Shown: positions 35,785 to 44,282 of the stretch, piece by piece
Layout: every line of letters starts with the position of its first letter
Position numbering within the stretch: the first letter of the stretch is position 1
NCBI RefSeq assembly: GCF_900156305.1
Contig: NZ_FTPL01000002.1
Location: 1 to 64,000 of the forward strand
DNA length: 64,000 bases
DNA from: Edaphobacillus lindanitolerans
GTDB taxonomy: Bacteria; Bacillota; Bacilli; Bacillales_A; Planococcaceae
Direction of reading: 5' to 3'
Program-made: the position numbers and the translations under genes
Notes under the pieces: model-generated
What the model saw: the letters and a program-made list of their open reading frames with translations, nothing else
What the model was told of the DNA's origin: nothing
The model's database searches: none

Positions 35785-35974
35785 TTAAGCAGCGGCTTTC
35801 CTCTTTCCGCATTCCTCGTATAAATAGTCCGTTAGGAAGCCTTGCGAAGGATAGTCTGCGAGCGCATACGAAGATGTCGGGCGGAACGGAAAGCAGCAGT
35901 GGGTCGTAGTTAGGCTGTGGGACAGCGGGCGAGGCCGTCGGACGCCTTTTTGCAATTAATTTTCGCTTAGTCAT
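35785..35974 (-). pseudogene. Small ORF between tRNA fragments, possibly frameshifted
   Basis: A strong GGAGGAG site 7 nt before ATG (35974) supports translation. The N-terminal part reads TKRKLIAKRRPTASPAVPQP and NYDPLLLSVPPDIF. A shift of one base late in the frame gives a more protein-like tail (YPSQGFLTDYLYEECGKRKAAA) ending at TAA 35785-35787; without the shift the frame runs to 35771 with a less convincing tail. No family recognised. It lies between the tRNA-Arg gene and the copied tRNA 3' end, so it could be the last gene of a lost integrated element. Confidence 0.35.
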
Positions 35975-36040
35975 GCGATCACTCCTCCGTTAAGTACAAC
36001 GGCATTGTCTTCGCAAGGCTAACGGCTTCATTCACAAAGC

Positions 36041-36075
36041 AAAGCCCGCCATAGTCATTGCTATGGCGGGCTTTT
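36041..36075. terminator. Hairpin downstream of tRNA-Arg
   Basis: A 14-bp perfect stem AAAGCCCGCCATAG/CTATGGCGGGCTTT with a 6-nt loop follows the 3' end of the minus-strand tRNA. TTTT on the plus strand and an interrupted T run on the minus strand allow termination either way. Confidence 0.8.
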
Positions 36076-36082
36076 AACGTAG

Positions 36083-36155
36083 CGTCCAGGGGGCGATTCG
36101 AACGCCCGACCTACGGCTTAGGAGGCCGTTGCTCTATCCACTGAGCTACCAGGAC
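36083..36155 (-). tRNA. tRNA-Arg (CCT anticodon)
   Basis: Read on the minus strand it folds as a cloverleaf: acceptor GTCCTGG/CCTGGAC (one mismatch at the fifth pair), D-arm GTAGCTCAGTGGATAGAGC, anticodon stem ACGGC/GCCGT with loop CTCCTAA giving CCT, and T-arm GGGCG-TTCGAAT-CGCCC. CCA is not encoded. Anticodon CCT decodes AGG. Confidence 0.93.
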
Positions 36156-36425
36156 ATGGGATGCGACAGGACCTATTATACACAATTTCATCCTGATTGC
36201 AAAAGGGAGAAACGAAAATTTCAGACCTCCAATCCGGTTTTGGGTCAATTTGGATGAAAACAATATAATATCTAGAAAAAACTGAGAGCAGAAAAAGGTT
36301 AAAGCCGGCCTAGTTTTTTACCAGCAAAGATAATTTGCAGAATGTCGTCTATTTTTGCATTTACGGGACAGTAAGTTTTGATTATTATCATGATAGCGTT
36401 TTCGAAGAGAAGGGGTGTACAACAT

Positions 36426-37910
36426 ATGAGCAATCCAAACACTCAGCCGGTCGAAGAGCAGAAAGAGCGGAACATCGGCTTTTTCTGGGCAATCCTTCCC
36501 TTGGCTGTCATGATTATCGTCATGCTTGTCACGGTCGTTAAATTGGAAGAAGGTCCGCACGTCCCGCTCATCGTCGGGACGGTCATCGCTTCTCTTGTCG
36601 CCTATAAGTCCGGGTTCACATGGGGAGAGATCGAGGAGATGATGTACAAGGGGATCAAGCTGGCGCTTCCTGCCGTCGTCATCATCATGCTCGTCGGACT
36701 CGTCATCGGGTCATGGATGGGGGGCGGGATTGTCGCCTCAATGATCTATTACGGGCTGAAAATCCTCAACCCGTCATTCTTCCTCGTTGCCATATGCGTG
36801 ATCTGCGGCATCGTCTCTCTGGCCATCGGCAGTTCATGGTCCACGATGGGGACGATCGGCGTAGCCGGCATGGGAATCGGCTTGTCGATGGGTCTTTCCC
36901 CGGGAATGATTGCTGGAGCCGTGATTTCCGGCGCTTATTTCGGAGATAAACTGTCACCGCTTTCAGACACGACAAACCTTGCCGCGGGCCTGACCGACAC
37001 CGACCTGTTCGACCATATCAAGCACATGCTCTGGACGACGATCCCCGCGCTCGTGCTGTCGCTTGGAGCCTACGCATTCATCGGCATGAAGCATGCGGGT
37101 GGATCGGTGGATGCATCTGAAATCGCTCAGACTTCCGCCGTCATGAGAGAGAGTTTTCTCATCTCACCTTGGCTCCTGCTCGTTCCGGTACTCGTCATCG
37201 TGCTGGTCGCCATGAAAGTTCCGGCTGTCCCGGCTCTGGCCGTCGGCATCTTCCTTGGTTTCCTGAGCCAGCTGTTCGTACAGGGCGACACACTGGCACA
37301 TTCACTGAATGCGCTTCAGGAAGGATATAAGATCAACACCGGAAACACCCTGGTGGATGAGCTGTTCAACAGGGGCGGACTGGATTCGATGATGTACACC
37401 GTCAGCATGACACTCGTGGCCATGACGTTCGGCGGGATCCTCGAATTTTCCGGAATGCTGAAATCCATCATGAATCAGCTGATGAAAGTCGTGAAGAATA
37501 CTTCTTCGCTGATTGCATCGACAATCGGGGCTGCATTCCTGACAAATGCCACTTGTTCGGAACAGTATATATCAATCGTCGTTCCTTCAAGGATGTTCGC
37601 GAAGACCTATCAGAAGATGGGGCTTGCTTCCAAAAATCTGTCCAGGGCGCTCGAAGACGGCGGTACGCTCACTTCCGTATTCGTTCCGTGGAATACATGC
37701 GGCGTCTTCATCTTCGCCACGCTTGGCGTCGGGGTTGCCGGCTATGCACCGTATGCGATCCTCAACTTCCTCTGCCCGATCATTTCGATCATCTATGCCA
37801 TCACCGGCTTTACGATTGAAAAGCTCGATAACGGCGGAGGCGGAGGATCCCAGAACAAAACAGAAGAAAAGGAAGACCTCGACAGCCTTCAGCCTGTCTC
37901 CGTAAAATAA
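36426..37910 (+). CDS. nhaC: Na+/H+ antiporter, NhaC family (possibly malate/lactate type)
   Basis: 494 residues with about 11-12 membrane segments. NhaC-family marks: AIGSSWSTMGTIGVAGMGIG, ISGAYFGDKLSPLSDTTNLAAG, and FLTNATCSEQYISIVVPSRMF followed by SRALEDGGTLTSVFVPWNTCG. Works in sodium and pH homeostasis or as a proton-malate/sodium-lactate antiporter as in MleN; sequence alone does not decide. The hydrophilic C-terminus contains GGGGGSQNKTEEKED. ATG at 36426 with AAGGGG about 10 nt upstream. A weak cre-like stretch (36390-36404, two mismatches) lies upstream, too poor to call. Confidence 0.9.
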   Translation: MSNPNTQPVEEQKERNIGFFWAILPLAVMIIVMLVTVVKLEEGPHVPLIVGTVIASLVAYKSGFTWGEIEEMMYKGIKLALPAVVIIMLVGLVIGSWMGGGIVASMIYYGLKILNPSFFLVAICVICGIVSLAIGSSWSTMGTIGVAGMGIGLSMGLSPGMIAGAVISGAYFGDKLSPLSDTTNLAAGLTDTDLFDHIKHMLWTTIPALVLSLGAYAFIGMKHAGGSVDASEIAQTSAVMRESFLISPWLLLVPVLVIVLVAMKVPAVPALAVGIFLGFLSQLFVQGDTLAHSLNALQEGYKINTGNTLVDELFNRGGLDSMMYTVSMTLVAMTFGGILEFSGMLKSIMNQLMKVVKNTSSLIASTIGAAFLTNATCSEQYISIVVPSRMFAKTYQKMGLASKNLSRALEDGGTLTSVFVPWNTCGVFIFATLGVGVAGYAPYAILNFLCPIISIIYAITGFTIEKLDNGGGGGSQNKTEEKEDLDSLQPVSVK

Positions 37911-37920
37911 TCAAAACAAG

Positions 37921-37958
37921 AAAAACCGTTCCGGATCGCCTATCCGGAACGGTTTTTT
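37921..37958. terminator. Bidirectional terminator between nhaC and DUF421 genes
   Basis: 13-bp stem AACCGTTCCGGAT/ATCCGGAACGGTT flanked by A5 and T6; it lies between convergent genes and slightly overlaps the end of the DUF421 gene. Confidence 0.9.
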
Positions 37959-38664
37959 ATGCCGGGGCATGGTCTTGGCCCTTTCTCTGTATGCAGACGC
38001 TGCCGTCCTGCCCGTACTCCGCATAAAGAACGTCGGATACCGAAGTGATCCGGTTCTTTTTTAACTCGCCGAAAAGCCATTCGCTGCTGAGCCCGAGTTC
38101 ACTCATTTCATGTTCCATGACTGCACCGTCGATGATCAGGAGAGTCGGAAGGTTGCGTACAGGACCGGCCGGGATTCCAAGGTCCGCCCTTATCGCAGGC
38201 TGCTGATCCGTCTTCAGCATCACACTCAGCTGGCCGTTCGGCTCGAGGATTGCATATTCGACTGTTGAAAGGGAAAAGGCGTTCGCCTTGCGGAGCATCA
38301 TCATCAAATCATCCAAATTCAGACGTAAATCCTTCAATGATTTTTCCTGGACGGAACCTTTTCGGATCAGGATGGACGGCTCGCCGTCGAGAAGAACTCT
38401 CGCTTTGGCAGACTTCATCCCGATCAGACCGAGGATGATGGTCAAAGCCACCCAGAGGACAAGTGCGAGCAGAGCGTGTCCGGCCTCACTTCTGGGTGCC
38501 ACTGCGACATCTGCGGAAAGTGTCCCGATCGTAATGCCGGCAATGTAATTAAAGTAGGTGAGATGGCTCATCTGCTTTTTGCCGAGAATACGGGTCAGCA
38601 GCAATAAAAAGAAGAACGCGAATAACGCGCGTAAAAACGTCTCAAAATAAGAGGACACATCCAT
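37957..38664 (-). CDS. DUF421 (YetF-type) membrane protein
   Basis: 235 residues. Three membrane segments at the N-terminus (FLRALFAFFFLLLLTRIL, NYIAGITIGTLSA, ALLALVLWVALTIILGLIG) followed by the YcaP/YetF cytosolic domain: VLLDGEPSILIRKGSVQEKSLKDLRLNLDDLMMMLR and LPTLLIIDGAVMEHEMSELG. Members are linked to spore germination or membrane function in Bacillus, but the molecular role is unknown. Start at 38664 has GGGAG 9 nt upstream; the frame further up has no ribosome site. Confidence 0.9.
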   Translation of the reverse strand: MDVSSYFETFLRALFAFFFLLLLTRILGKKQMSHLTYFNYIAGITIGTLSADVAVAPRSEAGHALLALVLWVALTIILGLIGMKSAKARVLLDGEPSILIRKGSVQEKSLKDLRLNLDDLMMMLRKANAFSLSTVEYAILEPNGQLSVMLKTDQQPAIRADLGIPAGPVRNLPTLLIIDGAVMEHEMSELGLSSEWLFGELKKNRITSVSDVLYAEYGQDGSVCIQRKGQDHAPA

Positions 38665-38730
38665 CTGGGTCAACTCCCGCCAAAGTGTTGTCCTCATAGC
38701 TTGAGAAGGGCGGGGAATTTTATGCAAAAC

Positions 38731-38767
38731 AAAAAGCCGCCGGTTCCTGTTTAAGGAAACCGGCGGC
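38731..38767 (-). terminator. Terminator of tRNA-Ser
   Basis: GC-rich stem GCCGCCGGTTCC/GGAAACCGGCGGC (one bulge) just past the tRNA 3' end; A5 on the plus strand gives T5 on the minus strand. Confidence 0.85.
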
Positions 38768-38773
38768 CGGTAG

Positions 38774-38861
38774 CGGAGATGAGAGGATTTGAACCCCCGC
38801 GGCGCGTGAACGCCCTAACTGATTTCGAGTCAGTCCCCTTCAGCCTCTTGGGTACATCTCC
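38774..38861 (-). tRNA. tRNA-Ser (CGA anticodon)
   Basis: Minus strand: acceptor GGAGATG/CATCTCC, D-arm with ACCCAAGAGGCTGAAGGG, anticodon stem GACT(C)GAAATCAGT with anticodon CGA, a long variable arm GGGCGTTCACGCGCC typical of class II serine tRNAs, and T-arm with GGTTCAAATCC. 88 nt, no encoded CCA. Confidence 0.95.
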
Positions 38862-38999
38862 ATGTTGACAAGAAATATTGTATCACGACCTTAAAACGAT
38901 GCGCAACCCTTTTTCGATACTTTTTTCAGCTGCCGTACAGCGGAAAAATGAGAATGTACATCTGCTCATGAAGGGGATAAAAGACAGGAGGCTGACTGG

Positions 39000-40292
39000 A
39001 TGAAGACAATCAGAGGACTGGCCGTTTCGGCGGTGATCGCCATCGGATTGACAGGGCCCGCAAATCCGGTTTCCGTTTCGGCCGCAGGAAAACCGGCGGT
39101 TGAAGTCAGCACGGATCATATTTACCGGCATATCAAGGAACTGAGCAAGGAACCGAGGGTGGCGGGCACTGACGCAGAGAAGCGGGCTGCCCGGTATGTA
39201 CGGAATGCATTCAAATCTTACGGATACCGTGTGGAGGTCCAGCCATTCTTTTTCACCGCCTACAAAGAGCCGGAAGAAGTGGGGATTGATGTGGAAGGGC
39301 TGGATGAACTGGCTGCCGGCGGCTTCACATATGGGATCAACGGTGACGTATCGGGACTTCTAGCGGATGCGGGGCTCGGCAGGAAATCGGACTTGAAGGG
39401 CGGATTTGTAAAAGGAAAGATTGCAGTCATCCGGCGCGGGGAGATTCCATTTGGCGAGAAAATCGATAATGCGGCGCGTGCGGGCGCGTCCGGTGCGATC
39501 GTGTTCAATGACGAGCCCGGAGTGCTCAGCGCCACGCTCGGAGAAACAGGGGGCGGCCGGATTCCGGCCATTTCAGTCGACCGGGCAGCCGGCGAATCGA
39601 TTTTGGATCTAATAAAACAGAAACCGGACACAAAAGCCCGGATCTACATCCGGGGCTCCGAAATCAAAAAAGAGGAATCCCAGAATATCATTGCCGTCAA
39701 AGAACCGGACGCCAAAAAGAAAAGCGGAAGAGAGATCGTAGTCATTAGTTCTCACCTTGATTCCGTTGCCGGTGCACCGGGCGCCAATGATAATGCCTCC
39801 GGCACCGCCGTGCTGATGGAAATCGCCCGGGCTTTAAGGGATTTCCCATCCGGTTCGGAAGTCCGCTTTGCCGTGTTCGGAGCGGAGGAACTCGGGTTGG
39901 TCGGATCTGGCAACTATGTGTCCCTTCTGCCGGAAGCTGAAAAAGGAAGGATTTCCGCCAACTTCAACCTGGATATGGTCGGCAGCCGGGATGCGGGAGA
40001 CTTGACCATCCAGACCGTTGACGGCAAGCCGAATACCGTTTCGGATGTAGCCCGGTCGGTCGGCGGAAAGCTGAATGACCGCAAAACACCGCTGGTCCAG
40101 GGAGACCGGAGCGACCATGTCCCGTTCCATGAGGCGGGGATTCCGGCCGCACTCTTCATCCACAGCCCGGCGGAACCATGGTACCATACCGCAGATGACG
40201 ACCTCGAAAAGATCAGCAAGGAAAAACTGCGTGATGTGGCCCGGATCGTTTCGGGAGCGGTCGTCGAGCTTATCCGCACCGGGAAGAGCTGA
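39000..40292 (+). CDS. Secreted M28 family zinc aminopeptidase with PA domain
   Basis: 430 residues. Sec signal peptide (KTIRGLAVSAVIAIGLTG...VSAAG). A PA domain (about 125-215, including GKIAVIRRGEIPFGEKIDNAARAGASGAIVFN) is inserted before the M28 catalytic core. Zinc ligands and catalytic residues are visible: SSHLDSV (His, Asp), GANDNASG (bridging Asp), FGAEELGL (Glu-Glu), NLDMVGS (Asp) and the final His in YHTADDDLEKI. Like YwaD of Bacillus, it would cleave N-terminal residues outside the cell to feed on peptides. AGGAGG precedes the ATG. Confidence 0.93.
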   Translation: MKTIRGLAVSAVIAIGLTGPANPVSVSAAGKPAVEVSTDHIYRHIKELSKEPRVAGTDAEKRAARYVRNAFKSYGYRVEVQPFFFTAYKEPEEVGIDVEGLDELAAGGFTYGINGDVSGLLADAGLGRKSDLKGGFVKGKIAVIRRGEIPFGEKIDNAARAGASGAIVFNDEPGVLSATLGETGGGRIPAISVDRAAGESILDLIKQKPDTKARIYIRGSEIKKEESQNIIAVKEPDAKKKSGREIVVISSHLDSVAGAPGANDNASGTAVLMEIARALRDFPSGSEVRFAVFGAEELGLVGSGNYVSLLPEAEKGRISANFNLDMVGSRDAGDLTIQTVDGKPNTVSDVARSVGGKLNDRKTPLVQGDRSDHVPFHEAGIPAALFIHSPAEPWYHTADDDLEKISKEKLRDVARIVSGAVVELIRTGKS

Positions 40293-40454
40293 CCTTATGA
40301 ACGGTAGCAGCCGCGGAACGGAGCCGGCAGAAAAGGGAATTGGACAGGAATGCCGGCTGCCGGTGTTCCTGTTTTTCTGCGCATTTAAGTATCCCTTTCT
40401 TCCTGCAGGCCGCGTACGCTATACTTTTGTTATTGGATAAAGGATGTGGTGTTC

Positions 40455-41429
40455 TTGGATAAACAAATCACTGCCCACGATGTCGCCCGTCTTGCCGGTG
40501 TTTCCCAGTCGACGGTTTCCCGGGTGTTCACCGAAGGGGCGAGTGTCTCGGACGGATCAAGGAAAAAGGTGCTGAAAGCGGCAGAGGAACTCGGATATCA
40601 GCCGAATGAGTTTGCGCGCAGCCTCATCATGCGCAAAACACGATTGATCGGACTCGTCATGAAAAACGTGGACAATCCATTTTATCCGGCCGTACTGAAG
40701 AAATTCACGGCCACCCTGAGAAGCATGGGCTATGGAGTCCTGCTGATCGATACCGCCGAGGATGAATTATGCCCGCGGGATATTGAACAGCTGATCGCCT
40801 ATAAAGTGGCCGGCGTCGTGATCATGGATGCGACCGCTTCTTTCGGCACGGCGGAAGCCCTGAAGAAAAACGGGATTCCCGCAGTCCTTTTTAACCGGGT
40901 GGTCGAAGAAACGGCTTTGCTGTCGGTCAGCTGCGACAACCGGAGCGCTTCAAGGGAAATTGCCCTTCACCTGATCGAAGACGGCTGTGAAAGCTTTGTC
41001 TATATTGCAGGGAAGAGGGGGACTTCCACCAACCTGGAACGTGAGCAGTCCTTCACGGAAACGCTGCAGGCGGAAGGATATCGTTCGGATTTCACAGTCG
41101 GCGGCTATACCTATGACGGCGGATTCAAGGCAGTCAAAAACCTGCCCTCCGAAAACATGCCGGACGCCATTTTTGCCGCAAATGACATTATGGCAATGGG
41201 TGCGTTGGATGCCTTGAAGGAAATGCGGCTCCAAAAGCCTGTCCGGCTGATCGGTTTCGATGATATCCCGATGGCTTCCTGGCCGGGTTATGCCCTGTCC
41301 ACCTACAAACAGCCGGTGGATCGGATGATTGAAAAGACACTCGGCTTATTGCTGGGAGAAGGAGAAGAAAGGGGGACTCCCGCCGGGCCGGTTTACCTGG
41401 AAGGAGAACTGATTATTAGGGAAACTTGA
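40455..41429 (+). CDS. LacI family transcriptional regulator
   Basis: 324 residues from TTG at 40455 (AGGAT 9 nt upstream; the GTG codons just before overlap that site). N-terminal HTH TAHDVARLAGVSQSTVSRVF, hinge YQPNEFARSLIMRKTRLIG, then a periplasmic-binding-protein-like effector domain (IGLVMKNVDNPFYP, AANDIMAMGALDALKE, LIGFDDIPMASW). It lies directly upstream of a catabolic gene cluster, and the spacer between holds an 18-bp palindrome with a central CG, the usual form of LacI-family operators. So it is the likely repressor of the cluster; the inducer is unknown. Confidence 0.92.
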   Translation: MDKQITAHDVARLAGVSQSTVSRVFTEGASVSDGSRKKVLKAAEELGYQPNEFARSLIMRKTRLIGLVMKNVDNPFYPAVLKKFTATLRSMGYGVLLIDTAEDELCPRDIEQLIAYKVAGVVIMDATASFGTAEALKKNGIPAVLFNRVVEETALLSVSCDNRSASREIALHLIEDGCESFVYIAGKRGTSTNLEREQSFTETLQAEGYRSDFTVGGYTYDGGFKAVKNLPSENMPDAIFAANDIMAMGALDALKEMRLQKPVRLIGFDDIPMASWPGYALSTYKQPVDRMIEKTLGLLLGEGEERGTPAGPVYLEGELIIRET

Positions 41430-41472
41430 ACTGTTCTCTTGACCGGCGCCGGGATTTGATTTAAGGTACCTT

Positions 41473-41487
41473 TTGTAAGCGTTTTTG
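41473..41487 (+). promoter_or_regulatory. cre-like box before the histidinol-dehydrogenase-like gene
   Basis: TTGTAAGCGTTTTTG matches 13 of 15 positions of the cre consensus, with an intact TGTAAGCGTTT core; the mismatches are at the right end. It overlaps the palindromic operator by 4 bp. Confidence 0.45.
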
Positions 41488-41501
41488 CATACGTATGCAA
41501 A
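41484..41501. promoter_or_regulatory. Palindromic LacI-type operator
   Basis: TTTGCATACGTATGCAAA is a perfect 18-bp palindrome centred on CG, 30 bp before the start codon of the first catabolic gene and 55 bp after the LacI-family gene. Confidence 0.8.
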
Positions 41502-41531
41502 CCGGTTTGGATTTCAGAAAGGGGACTGACC

Positions 41532-42809
41532 ATGATTTATATCAAAGAAGGAAAGGCAACAGAGGAAATCAGGGAGAATGACGACCAGGTATCCGCGGTC
41601 GTCTCGCAAGCCCTGAAAGACATTGAACAGCGCGGTGACGCCGCGGTGAAGGAAATGTCCGCCAAATTCGATAAATGGAGCCCTGAGTCTTTCCGGCTTT
41701 CGGAAAAGGAGATCGAAGAGATCGTTTCCAGAGTGCCGGAGCAAGTGATCGAAGACATCAAATTCGCTCAGAAGAATATCCGGGAATTTGCGGAAGCGCA
41801 GCTCGCATCGATGCATGATGTCGAAGTGGAAAACATTCCGGGCGTCATCCTCGGCCATAAGCACATCCCCGTCAGCAGTGTCGGCTGCTATGTGCCGGGA
41901 GGCAGATACCCGATGGTGGCATCAGCCCACATGAGCGTCCTGACCGCGAAGGTTGCAGGCGTCGGCCGGGTCATCGCCTGTACACCGCCGATCAACGGAG
42001 AAATCCCGGAAGCGACGATCACCGCGATGCATCTGGCGGGAGCGGATGAAATCTACCTTCTCGGCGGAATCCAGGCGATGGGTGCGATGGCCATCGGGAC
42101 CGAAACGATTGAGCCGGTTGACATGATCGTCGGACCGGGGAACGCATTCGTTGCCGAGGCGAAACGCCAGCTGTACGGCCGGGTCGGAATCGACCTGTTT
42201 GCCGGACCGACGGAAACGCTCGTCGTGGCGGATGAAACAGCCGACGCCGAAATGATCGCAACCGATCTTCTCGGACAGGGGGAACATGGTCCGACATCCC
42301 CCTGTGCGCTCGTTACGACGAGCGAAGAGCTGGCCCACGCCACACTGAAAGAAATCGACCGTCAGCTGGGCATCCTGCCGACTGCGGACGTGGCGGCCGT
42401 CTCATGGGCGGACTACGGCCAGGTCATCCTCGTCGAAGACATTGAGGAAGCACTCAAGGTCGCAGATGACATGGCCTATGAACACGTGGAGATCCTCACC
42501 GAGAATCCGGAATACTTCCTTGAGAACATGACCAATTACGGCTGCCTCTTCCTCGGACCGGAAACGAACGTGGCTTACGGGGATAAAGTGATCGGTACGA
42601 ACCATACACTCCCGACGAAAAAAGCCGCCCGGTACACAGGCGGACTGTGGGTGGGCAAGTTCATCAAGACGGTCACCTACCAGAAGGCAACCCCGGAAGC
42701 CAGTGCGTATATCGGTGAATATGCAGCCCGTCTGTGCCAGCTTGAGAATTTTGCTGGCCATGCGGAGCAGGCGCTCCTGCGAGTCCGCCGCTACGGTCAA
42801 GAAGGATAA
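41532..42809 (+). CDS. Histidinol dehydrogenase family oxidoreductase in a catabolic cluster
   Basis: 425 residues. HisD fold with [49 protein letters not shown] and [15 protein letters not shown]. Zinc and catalytic residues of HisD all seem kept: Gln/His in GQGEHGP, Glu-His in YEHVEI, Asp in [13 protein letters not shown], and the C-terminal His in [11 protein letters not shown]. There is no his gene nearby, and the LacI control, GntP permease and dehydrogenase neighbours point to catabolism. Known non-histidine relatives include HpsN, which oxidises a sulfonated diol; an NAD-linked alcohol-to-acid oxidation of a polyol or hydroxy acid is my inference. AAAGGGG precedes the ATG. Confidence 0.88.
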   Translation: MIYIKEGKATEEIRENDDQVSAVVSQALKDIEQRGDAAVKEMSAKFDKWSPESFRLSEKEIEEIVSRVPEQVIEDIKFAQKNIREFAEAQLASMHDVEVENIPGVILGHKHIPVSSVGCYVPGGRYPMVASAHMSVLTAKVAGVGRVIACTPPINGEIPEATITAMHLAGADEIYLLGGIQAMGAMAIGTETIEPVDMIVGPGNAFVAEAKRQLYGRVGIDLFAGPTETLVVADETADAEMIATDLLGQGEHGPTSPCALVTTSEELAHATLKEIDRQLGILPTADVAAVSWADYGQVILVEDIEEALKVADDMAYEHVEILTENPEYFLENMTNYGCLFLGPETNVAYGDKVIGTNHTLPTKKAARYTGGLWVGKFIKTVTYQKATPEASAYIGEYAARLCQLENFAGHAEQALLRVRRYGQEG

Positions 42810-42815
42810 ACACAT

Positions 42816-42847
42816 CCACCTGGAATCCGTTCTCGGGTTCCGGGTGG
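42816..42847 (+). other. Intercistronic hairpin before the GntP permease gene
   Basis: CCACC and GGTGG with inner GGAA/TTCC pairing form a stem of about 12 bp without a T run. It lies between the stop codon and the GGGGGAT ribosome site, so it more likely affects mRNA stability or partial read-through than full termination. Confidence 0.5.
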
Positions 42848-42872
42848 TTATTACATATTAGGGGGATTATCA

Positions 42873-44192
42873 ATGATTGGCATGATTGGTTTGATCGGGG
42901 GACTGGGGCTGCTCATCTATCTGACGATGCGGGGCTTGAACCTGCTGATCGTTGCACCGCTCGCAGCATTGTTCGTCGCACTCATGAACGGCCTGCCGCT
43001 TTTCCCGCAACTGGCGAAAGAAGGGGCTCCGGATTATCTGACCGGATATATGGAAGGGTTTTCAGGTTTCATCCTGTCCTGGTATCTGATGTTCCTTGCC
43101 GGCGCCATTTTCGGAAAAGTGATGGAAGACAGCGGAGCTGCAGATGCGGTATCCAAGTGGATAGTGGAAAAATTGGGCATGAAACAGGCCGTCCTTGCAG
43201 TGGTGCTTGCCTGTGCGGTCCTGACATACGGCGGGGTCAGCCTGTTCGTCGTCGCTTTTTCGGTGTATCCGATGGCGGTCAGCCTGTTTAAGGAAGCGGA
43301 TCTCCCGAGACGCTTCATCCCGGCATCGCTTGCTTTCGGTTCGACCACATTCACGATGACGTCAGCCGGTTCGCCGGAGATCCAAAACTGGATTCCGGTG
43401 AAGTTTCTCGGCACCTCTCCTCTGGCCGGGTGGGAGGTCAGCCTGTTTGTCGCTGTCTTCATGATGGCGTTCGGATACTGGTGGCTGAGAAAGATGATCC
43501 GCAAGGCGGTGGAAAAAGGGGAACGGTTTGTTGAGAGAGAAAGTGATCATATGGAAGAACGAACCGCGTTGCCCCATCCGCTGCTGAGCCTCGTCCCATT
43601 GCTCGTCGTGCTGATCGTCTCGTTCTCGTTCCATGAATCCCTCGGGACCTCCGCTCTCATCCTGGCCTTGTCCGGAGGGGTCATCGCGACATGGTTGCTG
43701 AACAGGAAGTATTTCCGGAACTTCGGACACGCCGTATCGGAAGGAACTGCCGGCGCCGTCATCGCAATCGCCAATACCTCCGCGGTCGTCGGCTTTGGCG
43801 GTGTCGTGAAAGCGACACCTGCCTTTGAATCAGCGGTCGCCGTTATGACGAATATTCCGGGAAGCCCGCTCATCGGAGGCGCGCTCGCCGTCGCGATCAT
43901 TGCGGGACTGACCGGGTCCTCTTCGGGCGGACAGGCCATCGCCTTGCCGCTCCTCGCCCCTCACTATCTGGATATGGGCGTGAATGCGGAGGCACTGCAC
44001 AGGACGGTCGCCATCTCTTCCGGCTCTCTCGACTCCCTTCCTCATGGCGGATATGTGGTGACGACCATCCGTTCGATTGCGGGGGAAACCCATAAAGACG
44101 CCTATCCGGCATTTGGCGCCATGACGGTGGTCGTGCCGTTGCTCGGAACCATCGTTGCCGTCATCCTGTTTTCTTTGGGCCTGGGAATCTGA
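42873..44192 (+). CDS. GntP family permease
   Basis: 439 residues, about 12 membrane segments. GntP-family features: FLAGAIFGKVMEDSGAADAVSKWIVEKLG, TYGGVSLFVVAFSVYPMAVSLF, SAGSPEIQNWIP, and AGLTGSSSGGQAIALPLLAPHY. Family members import gluconate and other hydroxy acids, including 3-hydroxybutyrate (YxjC/HbuT type), by proton symport. A charged loop (about 210-230) splits the two halves. The 3-hydroxybutyrate-dehydrogenase-like SDR at the end of this cluster makes a 3-hydroxy acid a plausible cargo. GGGGGAT lies before the ATG. Confidence 0.92.
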   Translation: MIGMIGLIGGLGLLIYLTMRGLNLLIVAPLAALFVALMNGLPLFPQLAKEGAPDYLTGYMEGFSGFILSWYLMFLAGAIFGKVMEDSGAADAVSKWIVEKLGMKQAVLAVVLACAVLTYGGVSLFVVAFSVYPMAVSLFKEADLPRRFIPASLAFGSTTFTMTSAGSPEIQNWIPVKFLGTSPLAGWEVSLFVAVFMMAFGYWWLRKMIRKAVEKGERFVERESDHMEERTALPHPLLSLVPLLVVLIVSFSFHESLGTSALILALSGGVIATWLLNRKYFRNFGHAVSEGTAGAVIAIANTSAVVGFGGVVKATPAFESAVAVMTNIPGSPLIGGALAVAIIAGLTGSSSGGQAIALPLLAPHYLDMGVNAEALHRTVAISSGSLDSLPHGGYVVTTIRSIAGETHKDAYPAFGAMTVVVPLLGTIVAVILFSLGLGI

Positions 44193-44282
44193 CGGGCCCG
44201 GACGCTTTACGGATGGCTTGAAGAAGGGAAGCGCTGCAGGGGGCTCTGTTTATTACAGCATTCAAACATTGGAGGGATCGTG

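Noticed and set aside
36390-36404. cre box upstream of nhaC
   Set aside because: Two mismatches, one at a conserved A; too weak beside the perfect example at 5312-5326.
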